Below are positions 1-8,168 of a stretch of DNA of 51,763 nucleotides, in pieces. Positions within the stretch are counted from its first letter, which is position 1. Each line of letters opens with the position of its first letter. The notes under the pieces were generated by a model. That model was given only the letters and a program-made list of their open reading frames with translations, had not been told where the DNA came from and made no database searches. The DNA lies in the NCBI GenBank assembly GCA_018260445.1, contig JAGLBE010000011.1, positions 1 to 51,763 of the forward strand, written 5' to 3'. Both the position numbers and the translations under genes were made by a program. Origin of the DNA: Psychrobacter sp. (GTDB taxonomy: Bacteria; Pseudomonadota; Gammaproteobacteria; Pseudomonadales; Moraxellaceae).

Positions 1-1412
1 CTCCGGCTCCAGCGCCTGCTCCAGCGCCTGCCCCGGCTCCAGCACCTGCTCCAGCCCCGGCACCTGCTCCGGCTCCAGCTCCGGCTCCTGCTCCGGCACC
101 TGCTCCGGCACCTGCTCCGGCACCTGCTCCAGCACCGGCTCCAGCGCCTGCTCCAGCACCTGCTCCAGCGCCTGCGCCTGCGCCTGCCCCGGCTCCAGCA
201 CCTGCTCCAGCGCCTGCTCCAGCTCCGGCACCTGCTCCGGCACCGGCACCTGCTCCGGCTCCGGCACCTGCTCCAGCTCCGGCACCTGTTCCAGCACCTG
301 CTCCGGCTCCAGCACCTGCTCCGGCACCTGCTCCAGCTCCGGCACCTGCTCCAGCACCGGCACCTGCTCCAGCACCGGCACCTGCTCCAGCACCTGTCCC
401 AGCACCGGCTCCAGCACCTGCTCCGGCGCCTGCGCCTGCGCCTGCTCCAGCACCCGCGCCACCTGTTAATCCTGTAGCGCCTGCCGACACGGCTTTAACC
501 GGTTATCAGATTAACACCTTGAGTAGTACGAAATATTTGACCATTGCTGATGCGGTCGGGTTTGCTGAGATTCGTAATGACAAGTCAGACTTTACCGCGA
601 CTGAAGTAAAAGACGGCGCGACCGTTCCTATTGATAATCAGTTAGGTGATAACTTCACCGCATACGGCAAGATTAAAATCCGTCCAGAGATGACCTCTCC
701 CAACTCATTTAAGTCCACTTATAGAGGGTCGGACATTGTTGTTGCCGTAGCGGCAGATACTGATTATGGCAACGGCTTTAAGCAATATAAAGGTACTACG
801 CAACTTCCTGCCGCTTTAGCATTAACTTATAATTATGATTCGGTGTATCGTAATTTTAATTCACAAATGCAAATCGGTCATGTTTATGGTGATGCCACTT
901 TGTCAGGTAATGCACGCGCCCGGATATCGGATGTTTATGTACAGGGTAATGCCACCAGCGCAGCTGACATGGCCTATATGAAAGATCTGGCAAAGTACAA
1001 TGTGGATAACAAGATTAACGATGGTATGGTTAAGTACAATGGGGTGGCCACCTATATTGAGCAAGTACATATGAAGGCAGGTCCTCGTACTATGGGTCCG
1101 GCGGTAGACGGCACATCGGCGTTTAATGTTGACTTTATCAACAATAAGCTTGACGGGACGCTTACCTTTAAGCCAGCCAGTTATACCTATATGCCAGCTG
1201 GAAACCAGATTAAAATTGCGGCCGACATCAGTGGAAGCACGTTTGCCAATCAAAATGAGCCAGGCGTTATCCATACGTCGGGCGGATTCTACGGTGATGA
1301 TGCTCAGTTCTTAGGTGGGGTTTATGTAAACGCCATCCAACGTGGTGGGCAGGGCATAGAGCCGGGCGAAGGCACCACCTTCCAAGGTACCTTTGGCGCG
1401 CAAAAACAGTAG
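1..1412 (+). CDS. TbpB-like, Slam-dependent surface lipoprotein (5' end missing)
   Basis: The reading frame is open from base 3 to the stop at 1410-1412, so the true start, signal peptide and lipobox lie upstream of the window; the TTG at 519 is only an internal codon. The visible protein is about 153 residues of alternating Pro-Ala, a short linker (PPVNPVAPADT) and a folded domain of about 300 residues. The C-terminal end, with GGFYGDDAQFLGG and a final GTFGAQKQ, matches the closing strands of the transferrin-binding-protein B beta-barrel (TbpBBD) family. Such proteins sit on the outer face of the outer membrane and bind host or environmental proteins, haem or metal; the ligand here is unknown. 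The next gene is a Slam exporter, which fits the known substrate-Slam pairing. A secreted hemophilin-like protein is an alternative. Family is fairly sure, ligand is not. Confidence 0.8.
   Translation, partial: PAPAPAPAPAPAPAPAPAPAPAPAPAPAPAPAPAPAPAPAPAPAPAPAPAPAPAPAPAPAPAPAPAPAPAPAPAPAPAPAPAPAPAPAPAPAPAPVPAPAPAPAPAPAPAPAPAPAPAPAPAPAPAPAPAPVPAPAPAPAPAPAPAPAPAPAPPVNPVAPADTALTGYQINTLSSTKYLTIADAVGFAEIRNDKSDFTATEVKDGATVPIDNQLGDNFTAYGKIKIRPEMTSPNSFKSTYRGSDIVVAVAADTDYGNGFKQYKGTTQLPAALALTYNYDSVYRNFNSQMQIGHVYGDATLSGNARARISDVYVQGNATSAADMAYMKDLAKYNVDNKINDGMVKYNGVATYIEQVHMKAGPRTMGPAVDGTSAFNVDFINNKLDGTLTFKPASYTYMPAGNQIKIAADISGSTFANQNEPGVIHTSGGFYGDDAQFLGGVYVNAIQRGGQGIEPGEGTTFQGTFGAQKQ
3..461 (+). repeat. 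Pro-Ala dipeptide-coding repeat
   Basis: Hexanucleotide-like repeat of CCN-GCN codons. In the frame of the downstream lipoprotein it reads as an almost perfect (PA)n run of about 76 units with only two Ala-to-Val changes. Synonymous codons vary (CCT, CCA, CCG; GCT, GCA, GCG, GCC), so the protein pattern is more regular than the DNA. The repeat starts before the window, so its total length is unknown. Confidence 0.95.
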
Positions 1413-1450
1413 TCTTTACTTCACACGTTATTAGCCTAATTTATCAACAA

Positions 1451-1474
1451 AAAACGCCTTAGGGCGTTTTTTTT
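1451..1474 (+). terminator. Rho-independent terminator after the TbpB-like gene
   Basis: Perfect 8-bp stem AAAACGCC/GGCGTTTT with a TTAG loop, running into a T tract. It lies 38 bases after the lipoprotein stop and before the Slam gene, so the exporter is either transcribed by read-through or from its own promoter. Confidence 0.9.
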
Positions 1475-1541
1475 CTCGCATAAAGTGATAGATTCACTTA
1501 GCATATATATTTACCACAGATACTCATTGGCAAGGACGACC

Positions 1542-3086
1542 ATGGCACATCATATTTCAAAAACAAGATTCGCGCACACCGTTATACTGATAGCCGCTAC
1601 GTATACCTCAAGCGCCCTAGCAGAAAACGAAACCATAGTGATTGATGATTCAACGGATTTGGCATCGGAGCTGGTAAACCGAGAAGGCAAAACAACTTTA
1701 TTGACAGACACGGTACCGACAGCAAAAGTTTCTGATGATGAGATTCGTGAGGCACTACAGCGCAAAGCTGTAGCAAACACTCAACAAACCTATGATTTAA
1801 AAACCCTACAGTCAGACCCTTTATTGTTCACCAAATTTTTAAATACGGCCATTGCGGCGCAGGATATGCAAACTGTTGAGCGTTTGTTGCCCTATTATAA
1901 ACAACTCGATATAAAAGACCCGATGTTAATTAATTTTGCCGATGCGCTGGTCTATCGCAGCAATCAGCAAAATAAACAGGCTATCGCGATCTATAAAGCT
2001 ATGTTGCTAGACAATCCAGATTTTCATCCTGTACGCTTAAATATGGCGCAGGCGCTATATGCGGATAAACAGTATATATCGGCAAAAAATCAATTGTTAA
2101 AACTACAAGCAGCAGGCCTACCTGCGCCTATTCAAGCACAAGTACAAGGGCTCATAACGGCCATTGATAGGCAAGAAGATTGGGCGTTTGATGCCTCAGC
2201 CAGCTATTTGCAGGATAATAACTTGAATGATGTGCCGTCGTCTAAAATGCAATCCGCCCTTTTTGGCAGCACGCTTGAACCCGAATCTGGACGCGGGTTA
2301 CAAGTGTCGCTAAGTGCCAACAAACGCAAAAATTTACCCGAAAATTTTTATGCCAATTTTGGGGCTAATGCGTCACTAAAAGCCTACACTGGGGATGCAA
2401 GCGATTATAATGATTACTTGCTAACAACGTCGATCGGGGTGGGTTATGATGATGCCAAAAATGAGGTGTCCGTAACGCCGTTTGTTAGTAAACGCATTTA
2501 TGCCGATAACCCCTATAGCTGGAATAAGGGCATTACTGTTAAAGGCTCGCGTTGGCTACAACCTAAATTAAAACTGACCGCTACAGGTATTTTATCTAAC
2601 GAAACATTTGATGACGATAATAATAAAAAGCGTGAAACAGACGGTCGTTTTGTTGGTTTAAATGGGTTATATCTTAATAGTGCGGCTCAATATTTTTATG
2701 GCGGTATCGGCCACTATCGTAACGATGTGCCACAGGCTGCTGTTATCAGTTATGACCGTAACGCTATTGATTTGGGCTGGGGGCGAGAATGGACAAAAGG
2801 CGTGTCAACTTTGGCCACAGTCGGTTATGGGGTGAAAACATATGATGATGTGTCGGATATTTATGGCAAAGATAGCATTTATTACACAAACACCGGCGGC
2901 ACATATGGCGTCGATAGGGAAGATAAAACCACCTCGTTAGGGCTGCAAGTGTGGAAGCGAGATTTAACCTGGTTAGGGTTGACCCCGCGCTTGGTATTAG
3001 ATTATGATAAAACAAGCAGCAATTATAAGTACTATGACGACCGTGATGATAAGTCGGCTACCGTGATGTTGTCCAAAACTTTTTAA
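1542..3086 (+). CDS. Slam: surface lipoprotein assembly modulator (DUF560)
   Basis: Outer-membrane protein that moves TbpB-like lipoproteins to the cell surface. The chosen ATG at 1542 follows an AAGGA ribosome site (1532-1536) and opens a clean signal peptide ending TYTSSALA before ENETI; the longer frame from 1485 would put 19 extra residues in front of it. Residues about 80-190 form TPR-like helical repeats, the usual N-terminal Slam domain. From about residue 195 on, alternating aromatic and polar strands form the DUF560 beta-barrel, ending in KTF with the C-terminal Phe typical of outer-membrane proteins. Length (514 aa) suits the family. It follows the TbpB-like gene on the same strand, its likely client. 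No Fur box was seen in the 129-base gap. Confidence 0.88.
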   Translation: MAHHISKTRFAHTVILIAATYTSSALAENETIVIDDSTDLASELVNREGKTTLLTDTVPTAKVSDDEIREALQRKAVANTQQTYDLKTLQSDPLLFTKFLNTAIAAQDMQTVERLLPYYKQLDIKDPMLINFADALVYRSNQQNKQAIAIYKAMLLDNPDFHPVRLNMAQALYADKQYISAKNQLLKLQAAGLPAPIQAQVQGLITAIDRQEDWAFDASASYLQDNNLNDVPSSKMQSALFGSTLEPESGRGLQVSLSANKRKNLPENFYANFGANASLKAYTGDASDYNDYLLTTSIGVGYDDAKNEVSVTPFVSKRIYADNPYSWNKGITVKGSRWLQPKLKLTATGILSNETFDDDNNKKRETDGRFVGLNGLYLNSAAQYFYGGIGHYRNDVPQAAVISYDRNAIDLGWGREWTKGVSTLATVGYGVKTYDDVSDIYGKDSIYYTNTGGTYGVDREDKTTSLGLQVWKRDLTWLGLTPRLVLDYDKTSSNYKYYDDRDDKSATVMLSKTF

Positions 3087-3178
3087 TAGCCTAGATGCTA
3101 TACCTTCTTATTGGTAAGCTGGTTTAGTGCTTGCAGCAATGTACTTGACTCAGTATAAAAACCATTAAAAACCCAGTA

Positions 3179-3213
3179 AAAAACCTCGCAACTGCTAAGG
3201 TCGCGAGGTTTTT
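3179..3213. terminator. Bidirectional terminator between slam and putP
   Basis: Stem of 11 bp, AAAAACCTCGC paired with GCGAGGTTTTT, around a 13-base loop. It has T tracts on both strands and lies between the convergent ends of slam and putP, so it can serve both. Confidence 0.85.
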
Positions 3214-3267
3214 GTCGTTTCGATAAGCAGCATCCTTAAGCAACACCCATTAAGCTTAGGCCGTAAA

Positions 3268-4761
3268 CTATAAGTTTGCCTGCATCTCTTCAAACTTATC
3301 TTTAATACGGTCACTAGGTTCAGCCGTTGCTAGGCTCACCACAATAATAGCAAGAGTGCTTAAAATAAAGCCAGGAACAATAGCGTATAACCAATCTTTT
3401 GCTAGGGTATCCCCAATACTCAAGCCACCATAAATCCAGATGATAACGGTTAGCGCGCCCACAATCATGCCAGCAAGGGCGCCGTTACGATTCATGCGTT
3501 TCCACATGAGGCTGATGATAACCAATGGCCCAAAGGCGGCACCAAACCCAGCCCAAGCATTAGACACTAAAGATAGTACAGAGCTATCAGGGTCTGAAGC
3601 TAGAAAAATGGCCACAACAGCCACGAGTACGACAGAGATGCGCCCTACCAAAACTTGACGCCCCTCAGAGGCTTCTTGATCAAAAAACAGCTTATACACA
3701 TCGCGGGTCAGCGAGCTTGATACCACCAACAGTTGCGAGGAGATGGTGCTCATAATGGCGGCTAAAATGGCGGCCAATAAAAACCCTGACACCAGAGGAT
3801 GGAATAAAAAGTCGGTAAATACTAAAAAGATAGTTTCGGGGTCGTCCAACGTCATAGCGGTTTTTTGCACATAAGCACGGCCAGCAAAACCGGTCATTAA
3901 CGCACCAATTAGGCTGACTATCATCCAGCTCATACCGATATTGCGAGCGGTCGGCACGTCTTTGACCGAGCGAATCGCCATAAAACGCACGATAATATGC
4001 GGTTGTCCAAAATAGCCCAAGCCCCATGCCATAAGCGATAAGATGCCTAAAAAGGTCATGCCATTAAAAATATTGAGCATCGATGGGTCTATATTGCGAA
4101 TGGCATTGGTGGTAGCAGCCACCCCGCCTAAATCGGTAAAAGCAACGATAGGCACAATAATCATCGCAAACAGCATGATGACGCCCTGCACAAAATCGGT
4201 GGTCGACACGGCTAAAAAGCCACCAAACAACGTATAAGCAACCACCACCCCAGCGGTGACCCAAAGCCCAGTGTTATAGGATAAGCCAAGCGCGCTATCA
4301 AACAGCTTGCCGCCGCCCGCCAAACTTGCTGCGGTATAGACGGTGAAGAATAAGATAATCACAATGGCGGAGATGACCCTGAGCATATGTGATTTGTCTT
4401 CAAAACGGTTGGCAAAGTAATCGGGTAGGGTGATGGCATTGTCCGCTACTTCGGTATAGACACGTAGGCGGGGCGCCACAATAAGATAATTGGCTAAAGC
4501 ACCTAAAGTTAAGCCTAGGGCAATCCAAATACTGACCAAACCCGAGCTGTACATATAGCCGGGTAGCCCCAACAGCAACCAGCCGGACATATCAGAGGCA
4601 CCTGCAGATAAAGCGGCCACCCCAGGGCTTAGGTTACGCCCGCCTAACATATAGCCCTCGGAATCATTGCTGGATTTAAAATAAGCCCAAACACCAATCG
4701 CAATCATTAATAAAAAATATAACCCAAGCGATATCAGTACACCTGTCGAAACACCATTCAT
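3268..4761 (-). CDS. putP: Sodium/proline symporter PutP
   Basis: Inner-membrane transporter of the solute:sodium symporter family that imports proline with Na+. The 497-residue length matches E. coli PutP (about 502). The first helix is followed by the signature SAGASDMSGW, whose Asp (residue 57) corresponds to the Na+-site Asp55 of E. coli PutP. About 12-13 hydrophobic helices follow. The ATG is preceded on the minus strand by AAGAGGA. There is no putA next to it. Its leader carries a terminator-like hairpin (4811-4848), which suggests transcript-level control. Other SSS-family substrates are possible, but proline is the best fit. Confidence 0.92.
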   Translation of the reverse strand: MNGVSTGVLISLGLYFLLMIAIGVWAYFKSSNDSEGYMLGGRNLSPGVAALSAGASDMSGWLLLGLPGYMYSSGLVSIWIALGLTLGALANYLIVAPRLRVYTEVADNAITLPDYFANRFEDKSHMLRVISAIVIILFFTVYTAASLAGGGKLFDSALGLSYNTGLWVTAGVVVAYTLFGGFLAVSTTDFVQGVIMLFAMIIVPIVAFTDLGGVAATTNAIRNIDPSMLNIFNGMTFLGILSLMAWGLGYFGQPHIIVRFMAIRSVKDVPTARNIGMSWMIVSLIGALMTGFAGRAYVQKTAMTLDDPETIFLVFTDFLFHPLVSGFLLAAILAAIMSTISSQLLVVSSSLTRDVYKLFFDQEASEGRQVLVGRISVVLVAVVAIFLASDPDSSVLSLVSNAWAGFGAAFGPLVIISLMWKRMNRNGALAGMIVGALTVIIWIYGGLSIGDTLAKDWLYAIVPGFILSTLAIIVVSLATAEPSDRIKDKFEEMQANL

Positions 4762-4810
4762 AATTAAATCCTCTTAAAAGTTTGCAAATTAATCGATTTT
4801 TTAATACAAA

Positions 4811-4848
4811 TAAAAAAACCATTATGTCGTTATGGTGCATAATGGTTT
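4811..4848 (-). promoter_or_regulatory. Terminator-like hairpin in the putP leader
   Basis: Perfect 11-bp inverted repeat (AAACCATTATG at 4816-4826, CATAATGGTTT at 4838-4848) with an 11-base loop. Read on the minus strand the stem is followed at once by a run of seven Ts. It lies 50-87 bases upstream of the putP start, where it could act as an attenuator. It could instead end minus-strand transcripts coming from the LysR gene about 500 bases upstream. The stem has only three G:C pairs, so its strength is uncertain. Confidence 0.55.
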
Positions 4849-5360
4849 AAAAGGTAATTGAGAATCATCAAGAGTGATAGCGGCAGCAACCTGACGCGTC
4901 ATTACGACCATTGTCGGGCTGCTAAGTCATGGACGTCAATAACAGTCTATTGCAATAGCGAGGGTCAATCCTATAAAATTAAACAGACTATTGTTATGTT
5001 TTCTCATTGCTGTCAAGTAGTTGGATAAACGATGTTAGGCAGGCTAGCGCCATAAAACGCTTGCAAGTCAGTACCACTCTTTTACGGTCGCAGCCGTATA
5101 TCGCTAAATATTACAGGTTATTTGCCGATATTTAAAGGGCTAATTGTAACGCGGCGATTGCCCTATTGTCTATAAACCTTATGAATAAGACCCTGTCCCC
5201 ATAAACAAACAAATTCTGGTCAGGATAATTAATAAAATTTTGTTAGCTATTATCCTGCATTGGTAGGGTTTGTGCCCCGAGCTTTTGTATACAGTGGTAA
5301 GAGTAATAACGCCACGATAAAGCTACGATAAAGCCACTGTAAAACAGTCGGTTTATCCTG
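4849..5360. other. Gene-free stretch between putP and the LysR gene
   Basis: No plausible coding region was seen. It should hold the putP promoter on the minus strand. The only clear structure is a 9-bp inverted repeat (CAGGATAAT at 5221-5229, ATTATCCTG at 5249-5257) with a 19-base AT-rich spacer, too far apart for a typical terminator. Confidence 0.5.
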
Positions 5361-6233
5361 CTAGTCGATTGGCGCCAGTAGCTGGATTAAGGCATCAACG
5401 CTGGCAGAGCGGGTTAAGTTGGGATTAATGACCATACCCAAATACCGCTGCAACTCTAACTTATCGGCCATATCTATGGTCGCAAGCTCCTGATTAATTA
5501 GGGTTTGCGGCAGTACAGACCAGCCAAGGCCCACCGATACCAGCATACGAATGGACTCTAGCGGGTTGGTGGTCATGGTGGCGTAGGGTTTTAGGTTGTG
5601 TTTGGCAAATTCTGCTAGGGTAAACTGGCTAGTAAAAGTATTGGCCGCTGGCAAAATCGCAGGATAATGTGCCAACTGCTCTAGGGTCACATTGGTTTTG
5701 CGTGCCAGTGGCGATAAGGTGCCCGTGACAAAATAGAGCGGGTCGGACCATAAACTGTGATAGGTTAAGCGTTTGTCGTAAACTGGCGGCAGGGTCAAAA
5801 AGGCCATCGAAATATCGCCATCTAACACCGCTTTATGCGCTTTTTCGGAGTCGACAAAATGCACTTCTAACTGCACCGCAGGGTAGGTTTGGATGAACTG
5901 TTTCAGCACTGAGGGCAGATGATGCAAGCCAACGTGGTGGCTCGTGCCGATGACCAATTTACCCGATATGCTTTGCTGTGAGTTTTGAATATTGGTTTTA
6001 AAGTTATCGTAATCATCTAACCACTGTTTGGCATGTGGTAACAATTCGTTTGCAGCCGCAGTGGGCACAATGCCTCGGCCTAAGGTATCAAATAGGGTGA
6101 CTTTAAACTCCTCCTCCAAATTTTTAATTCGTTTACTGACGGCAGGCTGGGTGATAAACAGCTTTTCGGCAGCACCCGAAATACTACCGGTTTTCATAAC
6201 CATAATAAAGGTGGTTAAATTTGTGGTATTCAT
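5361..6233 (-). CDS. LysR-family transcriptional regulator, divergent from leuC
   Basis: 290 residues, the usual length of the family. The N-terminal winged HTH is at residues about 3-62 (MKTGSISGAAEKLFITQPAV, then KRIKNLEEEFKVTLFD); the rest is a periplasmic-binding-protein-like effector domain beginning near KLVIGTSHHVGLHHLP. It is transcribed away from leuC across a 218-base gap holding an AT-rich palindrome. A LysR gene divergent from leuC is also found in Pseudomonas aeruginosa, as I recall. It may therefore control leuC, but the effector is unknown and CysB- or Cbl-like roles cannot be excluded. Confidence 0.85.
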   Translation of the reverse strand: MNTTNLTTFIMVMKTGSISGAAEKLFITQPAVSKRIKNLEEEFKVTLFDTLGRGIVPTAAANELLPHAKQWLDDYDNFKTNIQNSQQSISGKLVIGTSHHVGLHHLPSVLKQFIQTYPAVQLEVHFVDSEKAHKAVLDGDISMAFLTLPPVYDKRLTYHSLWSDPLYFVTGTLSPLARKTNVTLEQLAHYPAILPAANTFTSQFTLAEFAKHNLKPYATMTTNPLESIRMLVSVGLGWSVLPQTLINQELATIDMADKLELQRYLGMVINPNLTRSASVDALIQLLAPID

Positions 6234-6299
6234 AATAGGCCTTATTGGCTGATACGCAGAGAAATAGCATGAAAAAATTAGAAAGCTAAGGTAGACGTC

Positions 6300-6326
6300 A
6301 ATATATAAATAAAAGTTTTATATATT
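6300..6326. promoter_or_regulatory. AT-rich palindrome between lysR and leuC, possible LysR operator
   Basis: Perfect 10-bp inverted repeat AATATATAAA / TTTATATATT with a 7-base spacer, ending 15 bases before the candidate leuC -35 region. Position and symmetry suit a LysR-type binding site (T-N11-A core), but no binding consensus is known for this regulator. Confidence 0.5.
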
Positions 6327-6340
6327 ATAAAAATCATCAA

Positions 6341-6369
6341 TTATTATTATAGTAGTATGCTGGTATAAT
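6341..6369 (+). promoter_or_regulatory. Candidate leuC promoter with extended -10
   Basis: A consensus TATAAT (6364-6369) is preceded by TG one base upstream, forming an extended -10. The -35 is poor (TTATTA, 6341-6346) at 17-base spacing. A weak -35 with a strong -10 suits an activator-dependent promoter beside the LysR gene. Confidence 0.6.
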
Positions 6370-6451
6370 AACAACATTGCTTTATAGACACCATTAGCCC
6401 TTAATTCTTCTAAGAGACCTTACCCCTATTTAGCCAGCAAGGATACGTTCT

Positions 6452-7936
6452 ATGCCAGTTATGCCAGCCACTCCTCAGTTAGCAACTGCTCCCGATACAG
6501 TTACAGTTCACAATCAGCCCTCTGCAACCACCTTGTATGACAAGTTGTGGGAGGCGCATTTGGTCAGCCAGCGTGATGATGGCTCCAGCCTGATTTATAT
6601 CGACCGCCATTTATTACACGAAGTGACGAGCCCGCAAGCGTTTGAAGGCTTAGCCCTTGCCAATCGTCACCCGTGGCGTCTATCGGCCAATATTGCCACA
6701 CCTGACCACAATGTGCCCACCGTTCGTCACGAGCGATTAGCGGGTGTGAGCGGTATTAAAGATGAGGTGTCGCGGTTGCAGGTAAAAACGCTTGATGATA
6801 ATTGTGACAAATTTGACATTGCCGAGTTTACCATTAACGATGCGCGCCAAGGTATCGTCCATGTGGTGGGGCCCGAGCAGGGCTTGGTGTTGCCGGGCAT
6901 GACCGTGGTTTGTGGCGATTCGCACACCGCAACCCATGGCGCATTAGGCTGTTTGGCGCATGGTATTGGCACCTCCGAGGTTGAACATGTACTTGCCACC
7001 CAGTGTTTGATCCAAAAAAAGTCGAAAAATATGCTGATACGGGTGGATGGCACGCTTGGCGTCGGGGTCACCCCAAAAGATGTGGTGTTGGCGATTATTG
7101 CTAAAATTGGCACCGCCGGCGGCACAGGTCATGCCATTGAGTTTGCGGGCGAGGTGTTTGAGGCGATGAGCATGGAGGGGCGCATGACGGTGTGCAACAT
7201 GGCGATTGAAGCCGGCGCGCGGGTGGGCATGGTGGCGGTGGATGATACAACGATTAACTATGTTAAGGGTCGCCCTTATGCCCCAACAGGCGATGAGTGG
7301 GACGCAGCGGTGGCGTACTGGCGCACGCTGCGCTCGGATGCGGGTGCGCATTTTGATAGCGTGGTCACGCTTGATGGCAACACGATTGCGCCGCAAGTGT
7401 CTTGGGGCACCTCGCCCGAAATGGTGGTGGATGTGACCCAAAACGTGCCAACATTGGCCGAGGCGCAAGATGAGGTGCAGCAAGAGGCCTGGGCACGAGC
7501 TTACGAGTATATGGGGCTGAGTGAGGGGCAAGCGATTACCGATATTCAGCTGGATCGTATCTTTATTGGCTCATGCACCAATTCACGCATTGAGGATTTA
7601 CGCTCGGCGGCAGCGGTGATTAAGGGTCGTAAAGTTGCCGCTACTGTGAAAGAGGCGATTGTGGTGGCAGGCTCGGGGCAAGTTAAACAGCAAGCCGAAG
7701 CCGAAGGTTTAGATAAGCTGTTTACCGCCGCAGGGTTTGAATGGCGTGAGCCGGGCTGCTCGATGTGTTTGGCAATGAATGCCGATAAGCTAGAACCGCA
7801 GGAACACTGTGCCTCGACCTCAAATCGTAACTTTGAGGGGCGTCAAGGCAATGGCGGCCGCACTCATTTGGTCAGCCCAGCGATGGCTGCGGCGGCGGCT
7901 TTGGCGGGGCATTTTGTGGATGTGCGTGGGTTTTAG
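6452..7936 (+). CDS. leuC: 3-isopropylmalate dehydratase large subunit
   Basis: Large subunit of isopropylmalate isomerase, which converts 2- to 3-isopropylmalate in leucine synthesis together with LeuD. It is an aconitase-family [4Fe-4S] protein. The cluster cysteines are visible in [12 protein letters not shown] (near residue 373) and GCSMC (near 434-437). The family sequence starts at [12 protein letters not shown], so there is a 25-residue N-terminal extension rich in Ala, Thr and Pro. The ATG at 6452 has a good AAGGAT site 7 bases upstream, which supports the extension. A second Met three codons in (6461) is a minor alternative. leuD normally follows directly but here lies about 960 bases downstream. 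Confidence 0.96.
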   Translation: MPVMPATPQLATAPDTVTVHNQPSATTLYDKLWEAHLVSQRDDGSSLIYIDRHLLHEVTSPQAFEGLALANRHPWRLSANIATPDHNVPTVRHERLAGVSGIKDEVSRLQVKTLDDNCDKFDIAEFTINDARQGIVHVVGPEQGLVLPGMTVVCGDSHTATHGALGCLAHGIGTSEVEHVLATQCLIQKKSKNMLIRVDGTLGVGVTPKDVVLAIIAKIGTAGGTGHAIEFAGEVFEAMSMEGRMTVCNMAIEAGARVGMVAVDDTTINYVKGRPYAPTGDEWDAAVAYWRTLRSDAGAHFDSVVTLDGNTIAPQVSWGTSPEMVVDVTQNVPTLAEAQDEVQQEAWARAYEYMGLSEGQAITDIQLDRIFIGSCTNSRIEDLRSAAAVIKGRKVAATVKEAIVVAGSGQVKQQAEAEGLDKLFTAAGFEWREPGCSMCLAMNADKLEPQEHCASTSNRNFEGRQGNGGRTHLVSPAMAAAAALAGHFVDVRGF

Positions 7937-7964
7937 TTTTGAAATAATTTTTTAGGAGAACGTT

Positions 7965-8168
7965 ATGACAGCAAGACCACCATCAAAAGAGCAGTATTTG
8001 GAAGTATTACGGCAATGTGAAGAAACTACGAAACATGTCAGAAATTTGCAGGACATTGTGCAATAAACAATGTGTCAGGGGTTGACAGTTGACATGAAAA
8101 AATACTCGGATGACCTAGTAAATTGGATTGAGGAAATTGAGTTCACCATAGTAGAAATGCATTTATGA
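7965..8168 (+). pseudogene. Small helical ORF broken by an in-frame TAA
   Basis: An ATG at 7965 with a strong TAGGAGAA site opens a 33-codon frame ending at TAA 8064-8066. The same frame continues without further stops to TGA at 8166-8168, and that stop overlaps the ATG of the next gene (ATGA). Read through, it would be a 67-residue, charged, probably helical protein (MTARPPSKEQYLEVLRQ..., then MKKYSDDLVNWIEEIEF...). The simplest reading is an intact partner gene that gained a nonsense codon. A second start at ATG 8094 could still make the last 24 residues. I do not recognise the family. Confidence 0.5.

Noticed and set aside
1-461. Possible CRISPR array or satellite in the repetitive first 460 bases
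   Set aside because: No spacers and no conserved repeat unit; the region is a continuous reading frame for Pro-Ala in phase with the downstream protein.
519-521. TTG at 519 as the start of the TbpB-like gene
   Set aside because: The same frame is open upstream to the window edge, there is no ribosome site, and a start here would leave no signal peptide or lipobox.
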